A DNA stretch of 64,000 nt, from the NCBI GenBank assembly GCA_003170475.1, contig PMZI01000066.1, forward strand, positions 1 to 64,000. Direction: 5' to 3'. The notes below the pieces were generated by a model. It did not search any database and was not told the DNA's origin. It worked only from the letters and a program-made list of their open reading frames with translations. Below, in pieces: positions 44,685-54,235 of the stretch; position 1 is the stretch's first letter, and each line of letters begins with the position of its first letter. A program made the translations under genes and the position numbers. Source of the stretch: Ignavibacteriota bacterium. Lineage in GTDB: Bacteria; Bacteroidota; Ignavibacteria; UBA10030.

Positions 44685-44769
44685 ATTCCAGACGGGGCGT
44701 GACCATATTCGCGTATCCGTTGTTGTTTGTAGGCCCCAAGAACTGTCATGAATAGTTGAAAGAAGAAGA

Positions 44770-46092
44770 ATGTCCAAGACGTATTTTCCGAACATCCCGA
44801 CCACCATTCCCTTCGAAGGCAAGAATTCGAAGAATCCGCTCGCCTTCAAGTACTATGATAGAGATCAGCGGGTCGGCTCGAAGACGATGGCTGAACATCT
44901 TCGCTTTTCTGTTGCGTACTGGCACACCATGCTTGGTAATGGCGCTGACAGGTTCGGTGGCCCAAGCATCGAGCGCACTTGGCGGCAGGCAAGCGACCCG
45001 ATGGACCGTGCGAAAGAGACGCTGGACGCGGCATTCGAGTTCTTTCAGAAATTAGGGATCGACTACTACTGCTTCCACGATCGGGACATCGCTCCTGAAG
45101 GCGTCACCGTCACCGAGTCGATCAGAAATTTGCAAACCATCATCGGTATCGCCAAACAGAAGCAGAAAGCGACGGGCGTCAAGCTGTTGTGGGGAACGGC
45201 AAACCTGTTCAGCAATCCCATCTATTCCCAGGGAGCCGGAACAAATCCAAACGCTCTCGTGATGGCTCATGCTGCGACGCAGGTCAAGAATGCTCTCGAG
45301 GCAACCAAAGAACTTGGCGGAGAGAACTACGTGTTTTGGGGCGGACGGGAAGGATACGAGACGCTCCTCAGCACGGATTTGAAACGAGAGCAGGAGCAGA
45401 TGGCTCGGTTCTTCCAGATGGCGGTCGATTACAAGAAGAAGATCGGCTTCAAGGGACAATTCCTCATTGAACCAAAACCCGCGGAACCGTCCAAGCACCA
45501 ATACGATACCGATGCTGCAACCACCCTCGCCTTCCTCAGAGAATTCGATCTCATCGACGACTTCAAGCTCAACATCGAGGCAAACCACGCAACGCTTGCC
45601 GGACATACGTTTGAACATGAACTTGCTGTTGCGTCTGCAGCAGGAAAGTTGGGAAGTGTGGATGCAAACCGCGGAGATCTTTTGCTCGGATGGGACACGG
45701 ATCAGTTCCCGACCGATGTCTATTCAACGACGCTCGCGATGGTCATCATTCTGAAACAAGGCGGTCTGGGAAAAGGCGGACTCAATTTTGATGCGAAGGT
45801 GCGCCGCAGCTCCATCGATCCGAGTGATCTGTTCTACGCGCACATCGGCGGCATGGACGCATTTGCACGCGGCCTCTTGATCGCTCACGAGATTATGGAA
45901 GAGAAGGTGTTTTCAAAATTTGTAGCAGAGCGCTACAAGAGCTTTGACTCGGGGATGGGCGCCAAGATCATGTCCGGAAAAGTCGGTTTGAGCGATCTCG
46001 AGAAGTGGGCTGTCAAAGAGGGGGCGCCGGATCTTGCAAGCGGACGGCAGGAAATGCTTGAGAATATTCTCAACTCATACATATTTCGTTAG
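44770..46092 (+). CDS. xylA: Xylose isomerase
   Basis: A 440-residue class II enzyme converting D-xylose to D-xylulose. Key segments are '[13 protein letters not shown]' (catalytic His and Asp), '[17 protein letters not shown]', '[16 protein letters not shown]' (metal Glu and substrate Lys), '[19 protein letters not shown]' and '[10 protein letters not shown]', giving the two-metal site. Length matches the long class II form. It follows the symporter by 85 bases with AAGAAGAAG before the ATG and ends the GH3-symporter-xylA unit. No xylulokinase gene is in the window. Confidence 0.96.
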   Translation: MSKTYFPNIPTTIPFEGKNSKNPLAFKYYDRDQRVGSKTMAEHLRFSVAYWHTMLGNGADRFGGPSIERTWRQASDPMDRAKETLDAAFEFFQKLGIDYYCFHDRDIAPEGVTVTESIRNLQTIIGIAKQKQKATGVKLLWGTANLFSNPIYSQGAGTNPNALVMAHAATQVKNALEATKELGGENYVFWGGREGYETLLSTDLKREQEQMARFFQMAVDYKKKIGFKGQFLIEPKPAEPSKHQYDTDAATTLAFLREFDLIDDFKLNIEANHATLAGHTFEHELAVASAAGKLGSVDANRGDLLLGWDTDQFPTDVYSTTLAMVIILKQGGLGKGGLNFDAKVRRSSIDPSDLFYAHIGGMDAFARGLLIAHEIMEEKVFSKFVAERYKSFDSGMGAKIMSGKVGLSDLEKWAVKEGAPDLASGRQEMLENILNSYIFR

Positions 46093-46134
46093 AACTCGTT
46101 TTTGTCATTCCGAGGTTGTTCAACAAGTCATGTT

Positions 46135-46223
46135 TGTCATTTCGAAGGAGCGAAGCGACTGAGAAATCTGAACAAAAAGAAAGATTTCTCCCCCGATTGG
46201 AAAACATCGGGATCGAAATGACA
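46135..46223. repeat. Nested inverted repeat of the 'GTCATTTCGA' dispersed type
   Basis: Outer arms TGTCATTTCGA (46135-46145) and TCGAAATGACA (46213-46223) are perfect 11-mers. Inner arms GAGAAATCT (46161-46169) and AGATTTCTC (46182-46190) are perfect 9-mers. The arm contains AGGAGCGAAGCGACTGAG, a word family known from interspersed repeats of Bacteroidota-type genomes. It lies between xylA and the receptor gene and may fold into a long RNA hairpin. Confidence 0.7.
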
Positions 46224-46374
46224 TTGACACTTTCAAGTCAGCCTCGGCAACAAAAACCGAAACTGAGCTTCACCATCACACGAAGCGAATAAAGGCCATA
46301 TGTTGAATTACCACTCGAAGCGTGCACGTTTTTCGACCGTCATAAGGCCAGAACATCATAAAGGAGACACTGTT

Positions 46375-49300
46375 GTGAAAAACTTACTGGTTCGTACAAC
46401 AGCAGCGATCGCACTACTCTTGTTCTTCGCGGCTTCTTCTCTCATGGCGAACGGAACGATCAAGGGAAAAGTGTTTGACAAGGACACCAAGGAAGGGCTC
46501 CCCGGCGCCAACGTCACGATCAAAGGGACAAGCACAGGGACGGCGTCCGATCTGAATGGAGCGTTCACCCTCCCCAGCGTGCCGCCTGGAACATATACCC
46601 TTCAGGTCTCCTATGTCGGGTACCTGCCAAAGACCGCAACTGTAAGCGTGAGCAATGATGGCGTAGTCGTATCGGATTTCGCTCTCACGGGGGCCGTAAT
46701 CCAGGGACAGGAAGTCCTCGTCACGGCACAAGCTGTGGGACAGATGCAGGCGATCAACCAGCAGCTGGCCTCCAACAAGATAGCCAACATGGTGTCGGAG
46801 GAAAGAATCCAGGAGCTCCCAGACTTCAACGCGGCGGCTGCCATGAGTCGTTTGCCGGGTGTCTCGACGCTCCAGAGTTCCGGCGAAGCAAACAAGGTTG
46901 TCATCAGAGGGTTGGCTCCTCAGTACAATCAGGTATCGGTGGGCGGCATCACGATGGCATCAACTGGAAGTACTCAGATCGGCACAGCTTCTCAGGGCGG
47001 AACTTCAGGGTTTATTTACGACGACAGAAGCGTCGATTTGACAATGATCACCACCTATATGATCAAGTCCATCGAGGTTTTCAAATCTCTCACTCCCGAC
47101 ATGAATGCAAATGCCATCGGTGGGGTTGTCAATATGCAACTGCGCGAAGCTCCTTCATCGATGCACTCCGATGTTCTGTGGCAGTCCGGTTATACACAAA
47201 AGACAGGCAATTACGGCAACTACAGGGGAATTGGATCTGTCAGCGATCGTTTCTTCAACGATGCTCTTGGCATCTATTTCCTCGGCAGTGCAGAGCAATA
47301 CGACCGCGATGCGGACAACATGAATGCCACCTACTCGACCGCCCAGATTGGAATCAACCCGCTCACAGGCTACAACGACGTACAGGTCAACAATGTCCAA
47401 CTCAATCGACACAAGGAAACAAGAAAACGATATGGCGGCAACCTTATCCTGGACTATCGACTGCCATTTGGTACACTCAGGTCGGTGAATATGTTCAGCG
47501 AGTTGAACTCGGATTATCGGGACTACAACACCGTCCTCGACTATCAGAACAACAACCTCCTTTTCAGATATCGGTCCGGAAAAGGGACCCTTGATGCGGG
47601 GGTCAACTCTTTGCAATTTGAAAGTGATTTCGGATTTATGTCTGTTGACCTTGAGGGCGCGTACACCTACTCGAAGAATTACTTGCCGAACTCACCGTAC
47701 TACCAGTTCCAGCAGACTGGCGGCGCACGCTCTTCCTCTCAACAATCAAATGTGATTCCCGAGAACCTGTTATCCGATGTGAGATACGTCAGCGACACCA
47801 CTGCGTATCTGATGTCCGTAAGCCTGTTCTCATCCGAATATCGCGAGAAGGATGCGGTGTTCAAAGGCAGTTTCAAAGTTCCCTTTAGTCTTGGAGAAGC
47901 AATCTCCGGCCACCTCAAGTTCGGAGGAGAATTTAACCGCAACGATCATATCAATGATCAGAATACGCCGTATTGGGGTGCAAGCGGGGGCAATAACGGG
48001 GCGACCACTATAGACCGACAGATTATGGACGGCGTGAAAGCCCAATTTCCTTTCCTGGTAACCGACGCAACCGGAAGATTCCGGACAAGCAACTTTACGT
48101 CACACGATTCGAAACTGTACGATCCATTTCTGAACAACAGTTTCGGAAGTATGTACTGGGTTAATGATCCTGGGGTGTTAGACCAGGTCGTGAACTACAT
48201 CAGTCATGTGCCAGCATTCGACGCGATTAATTCAACCTCGGTAAACCCTGGTGGATGGTTTCAAGGTGCATATCAGATGCTGACGAACGACTACCAGTAC
48301 GTCGAGAAATACTACGCGGCATACTTGATGTCGCAGATTAACTTTGGCCCGAGTGTCATGGTGGTGGGCGGGGTCCGGTATGAAGAAATCAAAGGCATCT
48401 ATCAGGCTTACAATCTCGCGGACGGTCGTAATCCAGCGACTCAAAGAGTCTTTGACGCCGCCATTTATCCGGAGAATCATTTCGTTCTCCCCCAGGTGCA
48501 GACGAAGGTCGATATTTTCGATTGGGTCGACGCACGGTATTCGTACGCCCAAACGCTTGCCCGGCCGGACTATCATCAGCTTTCGCCGCACTATACGATG
48601 GACTACACTCAGACGAACGTCTGGGCAGGCAACCCTCATCTGCAACCCGCGCAAGCCTACAACCACGATTTGATATTTACCTTCCACAGTAACGAATTGG
48701 GTCTTCTGTCGATCGGTGGATTCTACAAGGAAGTGAAGAATTTTACTTTCTACACACAGTACAAACTGCACCAGTACTACGATCCGATCACCCGGGTAAC
48801 AACCATTATTCCACCGGGATATGATTCGATCGGCACGTACTCATCACTCGGCGTCCCTCCGAAATCCGGCGCGTTGCTGTACACTTACATAAACAATCCC
48901 TTCAAAGCTTACGTGCGGGGTGTCGAAGCCGATCTGCAGACGAGATTCTGGTATCTCCCCTTCCCATTCAACGGCTTGCTGATGGGTATCAACTACACAC
49001 ACATCTCGTCTTCAGCGCGCTATCCGTTGAGAGACGAGAAGACGGCTGGTAGACCGCCCAATCAGGTCATTACTCAGATCGACAGTTCCCGAGCCGGTCG
49101 GCTGCTGTACCAGCCGAATGACATTGCAAACGCTTTCGTGGGGTACGACTACAAGGGTTTTTCGGGCAAGGTGACCTTTGCATTCCAAGGAAATTCTGTC
49201 AGCAACATCGGTGCGTTCCCGGAAGCAGATGGTTTCACGGACAACTACTTCAGGGTTGATGCCTCTTTCAGGCAAGTGCTCCCCTTGCCCGGCCTCCAAG

Positions 49301-49431
49301 TGTTTCTTGACTTGACGAATATTAATAATAGGATGAATGTTTCCAGACAAATATCGATCAGCGGATTCACGATCGAGCAGAACTACGGAATGACGGCAAA
49401 TCTGGGCGTGAGATATCAACTAGGACAGTAG
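46375..49431 (+). CDS. TonB-dependent outer-membrane receptor
   Basis: A 1,018-residue receptor. The GTG at 46375 has AAGGAG nine bases upstream and starts a signal peptide ('AAIALLLFFAASSLMA'). Residues about 27-105 are a carboxypeptidase-regulatory-like domain ('GTIKGKVFDKDTKEGLPGANVTIKGTSTGTASDLNG' region). The plug domain follows: 'FNAAAAMSRLPGVSTLQSSGEANKVVIRGLAPQYNQVSVGGI' and 'SLTPDMNANAIGGVVNMQLREAP'. The rest is a barrel with aromatic strands, ending 'LGVRYQLGQ'. It would import oligosaccharides using TonB energy. No SusD follows; the partner position holds a secreted beta-helix protein, so this may be a SusD-less import system. Confidence 0.9.
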   Translation: MKNLLVRTTAAIALLLFFAASSLMANGTIKGKVFDKDTKEGLPGANVTIKGTSTGTASDLNGAFTLPSVPPGTYTLQVSYVGYLPKTATVSVSNDGVVVSDFALTGAVIQGQEVLVTAQAVGQMQAINQQLASNKIANMVSEERIQELPDFNAAAAMSRLPGVSTLQSSGEANKVVIRGLAPQYNQVSVGGITMASTGSTQIGTASQGGTSGFIYDDRSVDLTMITTYMIKSIEVFKSLTPDMNANAIGGVVNMQLREAPSSMHSDVLWQSGYTQKTGNYGNYRGIGSVSDRFFNDALGIYFLGSAEQYDRDADNMNATYSTAQIGINPLTGYNDVQVNNVQLNRHKETRKRYGGNLILDYRLPFGTLRSVNMFSELNSDYRDYNTVLDYQNNNLLFRYRSGKGTLDAGVNSLQFESDFGFMSVDLEGAYTYSKNYLPNSPYYQFQQTGGARSSSQQSNVIPENLLSDVRYVSDTTAYLMSVSLFSSEYREKDAVFKGSFKVPFSLGEAISGHLKFGGEFNRNDHINDQNTPYWGASGGNNGATTIDRQIMDGVKAQFPFLVTDATGRFRTSNFTSHDSKLYDPFLNNSFGSMYWVNDPGVLDQVVNYISHVPAFDAINSTSVNPGGWFQGAYQMLTNDYQYVEKYYAAYLMSQINFGPSVMVVGGVRYEEIKGIYQAYNLADGRNPATQRVFDAAIYPENHFVLPQVQTKVDIFDWVDARYSYAQTLARPDYHQLSPHYTMDYTQTNVWAGNPHLQPAQAYNHDLIFTFHSNELGLLSIGGFYKEVKNFTFYTQYKLHQYYDPITRVTTIIPPGYDSIGTYSSLGVPPKSGALLYTYINNPFKAYVRGVEADLQTRFWYLPFPFNGLLMGINYTHISSSARYPLRDEKTAGRPPNQVITQIDSSRAGRLLYQPNDIANAFVGYDYKGFSGKVTFAFQGNSVSNIGAFPEADGFTDNYFRVDASFRQVLPLPGLQVFLDLTNINNRMNVSRQISISGFTIEQNYGMTANLGVRYQLGQ

Positions 49432-49558
49432 CACCTCATGAGTGAACCCGAACTCGATCGAGTCTTGTCGGGACGCTCGACAAACGAAAGAGAATTCTAG
49501 AGTATCGTCTTGTTTCGTTCTTATAACTCACTCTACATCATCAACAAGGAGAATTATC

Positions 49559-51328
49559 ATGAAGAGACTGGTTCTTACAGTTTTTCTTGTGGCCCTCTTG
49601 ATCGCGGTACCAGGATCGGGGTTTGCCCAGACCATTGTGAATGTGGTCAGTGACATCACGGGGGGTACCGAAGGAAACCTCAACAAAGCTATTCAGACGG
49701 CCATCACTGCCAATAAGCTCTCCACAACATTGTTCAAGCTGGAGGCGTACGGCTACTATATCTCGACCGGCACAATCAACGTTCCGTCTGGACAAACACT
49801 GAACATCGAAGGGGCTACACCGGGAACGACACAGGCCACTGCCCCTCCGCAGATCGTTTGGACGGCCAGCGGCACCCCTGATACCAGATTCAACTTTGCC
49901 GTAAACGGAAACCTCAGCTTAAAGAACGTTTGGCTCTTGTACGCGAACGCAACCGGCGCTCAGGTTGGCTCCAGTCTTGCCTTCCAGGATGATCCGCTCG
50001 CGGTCAACGGACAGAGAGGGACGTTCGAAAATGTCATCTTCGACTACGCCCCCTGCCCGGGGGATGCTTCAGGATCCGTGGATGTCGCATGCAAGCACTT
50101 CAGAGGAAACTTCAAAAACTGCTACTGGAAGAACTGCATGGACTCGCACCTCAAATACTATGGTCGGGCCGTGTCATACCCCTACAGCACCACCGGATGG
50201 CATTCCGACAGTCTCACCTTCGAGAATTGCACCTTTGCGAACATGGGCTATGTCGTCATGCAAGAAGCGGACGAGTATGCGGACTACATCAAGATGAACC
50301 ATTGCACGTTCCTTGACATTGTGGAATTTGCTTTGGAACAGGGTCGGTGGTACAAGCTCTCCGTAACAAACTGCCTTTTCGTGAATAGCTGGATGGAAGG
50401 CTATATTCCAGCGCAAGGCACGCCGGGTAGCGCCATTATTTCAATAGACAGCGTTGCCACTTTTTCATATACAGTCCCGTGGACCGAGCAGGATCGGCGC
50501 ATCCTCTTCTCGAATAGTGCTAATTATCTCGATCAGTGGATTGTTGATTGGATGGGGCCGAATGGCAATCCGTACAGCAAGAATCTTCATCTCAACCGGC
50601 AGGATGATCAGATCCCGGCGCCGAGGCCGATGCTCATGCGGACGACACTCACGTTCTTTGATAGCGTTGCAAACGGAAAGAAAGTCTTTCCGTATATCAA
50701 CCGATTCGCCCTCACCGATGGCGTCAATCCAGCGTTTATTGCACCTCCGACCGACACCGGGCTCGTGAAAAACTTCCTTTACAGGAAATGGAACGACAAC
50801 TCGGATACAAACTGGGCCTGGAGGCCGTACAATAGCATTAGTCAGCTGTGGCCGTTGGTTGAAAACCTGTCATACACAAACACCACGCTCAAGACTGCAG
50901 CCATGGGAAATTACCCCCTGGGAGACTTGTATCACTGGTGGCCGACTCAGTATACGGCGTGGGCGGCTCAGGCGAGCGCTGAAAACACACGACTCAACAC
51001 CTGGCTCTCGACCGGCAAGGATCCTCTGGCATCTGACGTAGAGAAGGTGAGCGGCATCGTTCCTCAGGAGTACATGCTTGGCCAGAACTATCCGAATCCA
51101 TTCAACCCGACAACACACATCGAATACTCTGTTCCAAAGACGGGTTACGTTTCGTTGAAGGTGTTCAACGCGCTTGGCCAGGAAGTGGCGACACTCTATG
51201 ATGGGCTTCAAAATCCTGGTAAGTACATTGCAACATTCGACGGCAAGGGATTAACAAGCGGTATTTACTTCTACCGTCTGCAATCCGGAACAGCTTCGAT
51301 TACACAAAAACTCATTCTCATGAAATAA
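49559..51328 (+). CDS. Secreted right-handed beta-helix protein with T9SS sorting domain
   Basis: A 589-residue protein, AAGGAGA before the ATG, signal peptide 'LVLTVFLVALLIAVPGSGFAQ'. Residues about 40-330 read as stacked strands of a pectate-lyase-like helix ('LSLKNVWLLYANATG', 'GTFENVIFDYAP', 'FKNCYWKNCMDSHLKYYG', 'LTFENCTFANMGYVVMQEADEYADYIKMNHCTFLD' region). 'ENCTF' and 'KNCYW' asparagine ladders support this. The sorting domain runs from Q509 ('QNYPNPFNPTTHIEYSV') to the end. It directly follows the receptor gene with a 127-base gap, in the place where SusD usually lies. Role could be glycan capture or lyase; catalytic residues were not identified. Confidence 0.8.
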   Translation: MKRLVLTVFLVALLIAVPGSGFAQTIVNVVSDITGGTEGNLNKAIQTAITANKLSTTLFKLEAYGYYISTGTINVPSGQTLNIEGATPGTTQATAPPQIVWTASGTPDTRFNFAVNGNLSLKNVWLLYANATGAQVGSSLAFQDDPLAVNGQRGTFENVIFDYAPCPGDASGSVDVACKHFRGNFKNCYWKNCMDSHLKYYGRAVSYPYSTTGWHSDSLTFENCTFANMGYVVMQEADEYADYIKMNHCTFLDIVEFALEQGRWYKLSVTNCLFVNSWMEGYIPAQGTPGSAIISIDSVATFSYTVPWTEQDRRILFSNSANYLDQWIVDWMGPNGNPYSKNLHLNRQDDQIPAPRPMLMRTTLTFFDSVANGKKVFPYINRFALTDGVNPAFIAPPTDTGLVKNFLYRKWNDNSDTNWAWRPYNSISQLWPLVENLSYTNTTLKTAAMGNYPLGDLYHWWPTQYTAWAAQASAENTRLNTWLSTGKDPLASDVEKVSGIVPQEYMLGQNYPNPFNPTTHIEYSVPKTGYVSLKVFNALGQEVATLYDGLQNPGKYIATFDGKGLTSGIYFYRLQSGTASITQKLILMK

Positions 51329-51373
51329 CAACTAATCCACAATTCACAAACTCTTTACAGGAGCAGGAATATC

Positions 51374-54121
51374 ATGAAGAAACTCTTCGTGTTAATTGTT
51401 CTCGCAACCATATTTCTTGTCGTGATGGGAAATATGTTGCAGGCTCAGACAGCCGTTACTCAATGGGGTTCGACGCCTCGCGGTACCTCTGATTGGACTG
51501 TTCTTAATACAGCATCAACACCAGCTGGTAATGCCTCTATGGGTGGTACTGCAGCTCCAACAGCATGGATGTCGATCAAAGGTGGTTTTGCTCCCATGAC
51601 ACCAACCACCTCCCAGGCCTTTGTCATCACCGGTACTTTTGAGTTTGTTGGGGGTGGCAACGGTGCTGCTTATACGTGGCTTCGTTTTGCTTTATTTAAT
51701 GAAGCCGGAACGCTGACCGGACAGAATACACCTACCGCTGCCTGGAGCGAGGATGCCAACGCTTATGGATACGAGTTTGATCCAAGATCAGGCGCAGGTA
51801 CCATAGCAAATGGCAGTGGTGGTGGTGTTGGTGAACAGGGTACTGAGTGGTATATCAATAACTCAAAATCCTGGACCAGTACCAACAGCAATGGCGGCAG
51901 AGCTATTTCGACTGTACTGCAAGCCCCGTACAATCAAGTAGCAACGGCGGGTGTTTATGATTGGGCGATATCCGTTCAACCGCTCGCGACTGGTGGAAGC
52001 CAAGTAAATTGGTATTTTATACAACAGCATGCAGCAAGTTCAACGAACTACTATTGGTGGGGCGGCTCGTTCGTTGATCCTACACCGGTAACAACTTCGT
52101 TCAACAGCATCGGTTTTGGTGTTAACGGTTCTGGTGTAGACGCTACAATGAAGCAGGTTAATTTAACGAATGTCAAAGTGTCGCTTGGTTCACCGATCAC
52201 AGTGCCGACAGCCCCATTTCAGTCATTTTACGTTGACGCTTGGGGTGGCACACCCCGTGGTACCCAGGATTGGACTATACTCAATGACTCAACGTATCTG
52301 ATTGGTGATGCCAGTATGGGTGGTACTGCTGCTCCAAGTAATTGGATGACGATTAAAGGTGGTTTTAGAGAAAAGGATTCAACTCTAAAAACTGTTAAAC
52401 CAACCGTTGACAAAGCCCTCGTCATCACCGGCACTTTTGAGTTTGTTGGGGGTGGCAACGGTTCTGCTTACACGTGGCTTCGTTATGCCTTATTCAATGA
52501 AAGAGGTACGCTGACTGGTAGGAATACACCTGCTGCTGCATGGAGCGAGGATACCGTCGCCTGGGGATACGAGTTTGATCCAAGATCAGGCGCAGGCACC
52601 ATAGCAAATGGCAGTGGTGGCGGTGTTGGCGAACAGGGGACTGAGTGGTATGTTGTTAACTCAAAATCCTGGACGAGCACCAATAGCAATGGCGGCAGAG
52701 CTATTTCGACTGTACTGCAAGCCCCTTCCAATCAAGTAGCCTCCGCGGGCGTCTATGATTGGGCGATATCCGTTCAACCGCTCGCTACTGGTGGAAGCGA
52801 AGTGCGGTGGTATTTCATACAACAGCACACAGCAGGTACAAGCAATTACTATTGGTGGGGCGGCTCCTTCATTGATCCGACGCCTGTAGCAACTGGGTTT
52901 AACAGCATTGGTTTTGGCGTCAATGGTTCTGGTGTAGACGCCACAATGAAGCGGGTTAACATCAGGAACGTCAAAGTCGACTTAACTACGCCGATAACAG
53001 TTCCCACTGCTCCATGGCAAGCTTACTATGTTAAGGACTGGGGTTTCATCGGCGGCAGGATGTACGGATGGACCTTTACGCAGGGCGATGTCGTCGGTAA
53101 TGCAACCATTTCGGGAACGAAGGCGAATGACAAGTGGGCTGCAATCCGTGGCGGTTTCGAGGCCCTTGCACCCACGGCGGCAAAGGCTATGGTGTTGACA
53201 GGATCAGTGGAATTTGTCGGCGGTGGGCTCTTTAACCCCGGCACATTCCGCTTTGGTACTTTCTATAGCGATCAGGCAGGAAAGGTCATCCTGGACACTG
53301 CGAAAGCCACACTTCCAGACTCCACACGCTGGGATGGAACCGAATTCAATACCAATGGATATTTGTTCGTCCCACCAATCAGTACAACAGGGCTCTTCAA
53401 CTGGGCGGGAGTCAATCAGGGTGCAAGCTCCGGCGGTGTCATCAACGGAGCGTGGCTGCATACCGACTATCCGGCAACAGGATGGACGACCAACTACACG
53501 CTGGGCACCGATGTTCAAACACCGGCGAACTCACCATTCCCGGCGGGTGTTTACGACTTCACAATTACAGCATATGCGAAGTCTACGACATCGAATGATG
53601 TCCGGTGGAAGCTGGCGAAACAGGGGGGTGGCTATTCGATCACAGGAAAACTCACCGACTCCCATATGCCGCTGGCAGCCACGAAATTCAACAGCATCAA
53701 CTTCGCGATCTCCGGGGATTCTCCCGTAACCGGACTGAAACTGACGAACGTGAAAGTTGACTATGTCGATGTCGCGTCTGTGCCCATCGCCTCGATTGTC
53801 GGTGTGACGAGCGTTGAAGGAGCTAGCTCCACGGCGCCAACGACATTCGCGATGGAACAGAACTATCCCAATCCGTTCAATCCTTCGACAACGATCCGCT
53901 ACGACGTTGCGAAGCCCGCGTATGTGACAATCCGTGTGTACGATGTGCTGGGCCGGATGGTCTCGCAGCTCGTCGATGGAGTACATGCGGCGAGCAGCTA
54001 CGTGGTTCGCTGGAACCCGTCCGGACTGAGCAGCGGTACGTATCTCTACCGGATCGATGCCCGAAACGTGGATGGTTCGGGATCGTTCAGTTCTGTGAAG
54101 AAGCTGATTCTGATGAAGTAG
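51374..54121 (+). CDS. Secreted three-repeat protein of unknown fold with T9SS sorting domain
   Basis: A 915-residue protein with signal peptide ('LFVLIVLATIFLVVMGNMLQAQ'). Three copies of a roughly 265-residue unit lie at about 31-290, 297-556 and 560-815. Each has 'DWT.L', 'W..I.GGF', 'TG..EFVGGG', then 'GVYDW.IS..' or 'GVYDFTITA' and 'FNSI.F...G'. Copies 1 and 2 are almost identical at DNA level with a 798-base offset; copy 3 is diverged and GC-richer. The alternating strand pattern suggests beta-sandwich domains. The sorting domain starts at Q829. It may bind polysaccharide beside the receptor, but I recognise no known family. Confidence 0.75.
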   Translation: MKKLFVLIVLATIFLVVMGNMLQAQTAVTQWGSTPRGTSDWTVLNTASTPAGNASMGGTAAPTAWMSIKGGFAPMTPTTSQAFVITGTFEFVGGGNGAAYTWLRFALFNEAGTLTGQNTPTAAWSEDANAYGYEFDPRSGAGTIANGSGGGVGEQGTEWYINNSKSWTSTNSNGGRAISTVLQAPYNQVATAGVYDWAISVQPLATGGSQVNWYFIQQHAASSTNYYWWGGSFVDPTPVTTSFNSIGFGVNGSGVDATMKQVNLTNVKVSLGSPITVPTAPFQSFYVDAWGGTPRGTQDWTILNDSTYLIGDASMGGTAAPSNWMTIKGGFREKDSTLKTVKPTVDKALVITGTFEFVGGGNGSAYTWLRYALFNERGTLTGRNTPAAAWSEDTVAWGYEFDPRSGAGTIANGSGGGVGEQGTEWYVVNSKSWTSTNSNGGRAISTVLQAPSNQVASAGVYDWAISVQPLATGGSEVRWYFIQQHTAGTSNYYWWGGSFIDPTPVATGFNSIGFGVNGSGVDATMKRVNIRNVKVDLTTPITVPTAPWQAYYVKDWGFIGGRMYGWTFTQGDVVGNATISGTKANDKWAAIRGGFEALAPTAAKAMVLTGSVEFVGGGLFNPGTFRFGTFYSDQAGKVILDTAKATLPDSTRWDGTEFNTNGYLFVPPISTTGLFNWAGVNQGASSGGVINGAWLHTDYPATGWTTNYTLGTDVQTPANSPFPAGVYDFTITAYAKSTTSNDVRWKLAKQGGGYSITGKLTDSHMPLAATKFNSINFAISGDSPVTGLKLTNVKVDYVDVASVPIASIVGVTSVEGASSTAPTTFAMEQNYPNPFNPSTTIRYDVAKPAYVTIRVYDVLGRMVSQLVDGVHAASSYVVRWNPSGLSSGTYLYRIDARNVDGSGSFSSVKKLILMK
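51460..53010 (+). repeat. Near-identical intragenic duplication, offset 798 bp
   Basis: For example, GGATACGAGTTTGATCC occurs at 51767 and again at 52565, with long matching stretches on both sides. The offset is 266 codons. A third related unit (about 53030-53820) matches only at protein level. Confidence 0.85.
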
Positions 54122-54139
54122 AACATCTTCATTGTTCAG

Positions 54140-54179
54140 ACAGCCCGTCCGTGTTTCTCGGGCGGGCTGTTTTTGTTTT
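54140..54179 (+). terminator. Terminator after the three-repeat gene
   Basis: ACAGCCCG (54140-54147) pairs with CGGGCTGT (54163-54170), followed by TTTTGTTTT. It separates the receptor-linked genes from the downstream hydrolase genes. Confidence 0.8.
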
Positions 54180-54235
54180 CAGGCATCGTTTGATCATATT
54201 GAACTGAATCGATGTTCTTAGGATAGAGGATTGTT

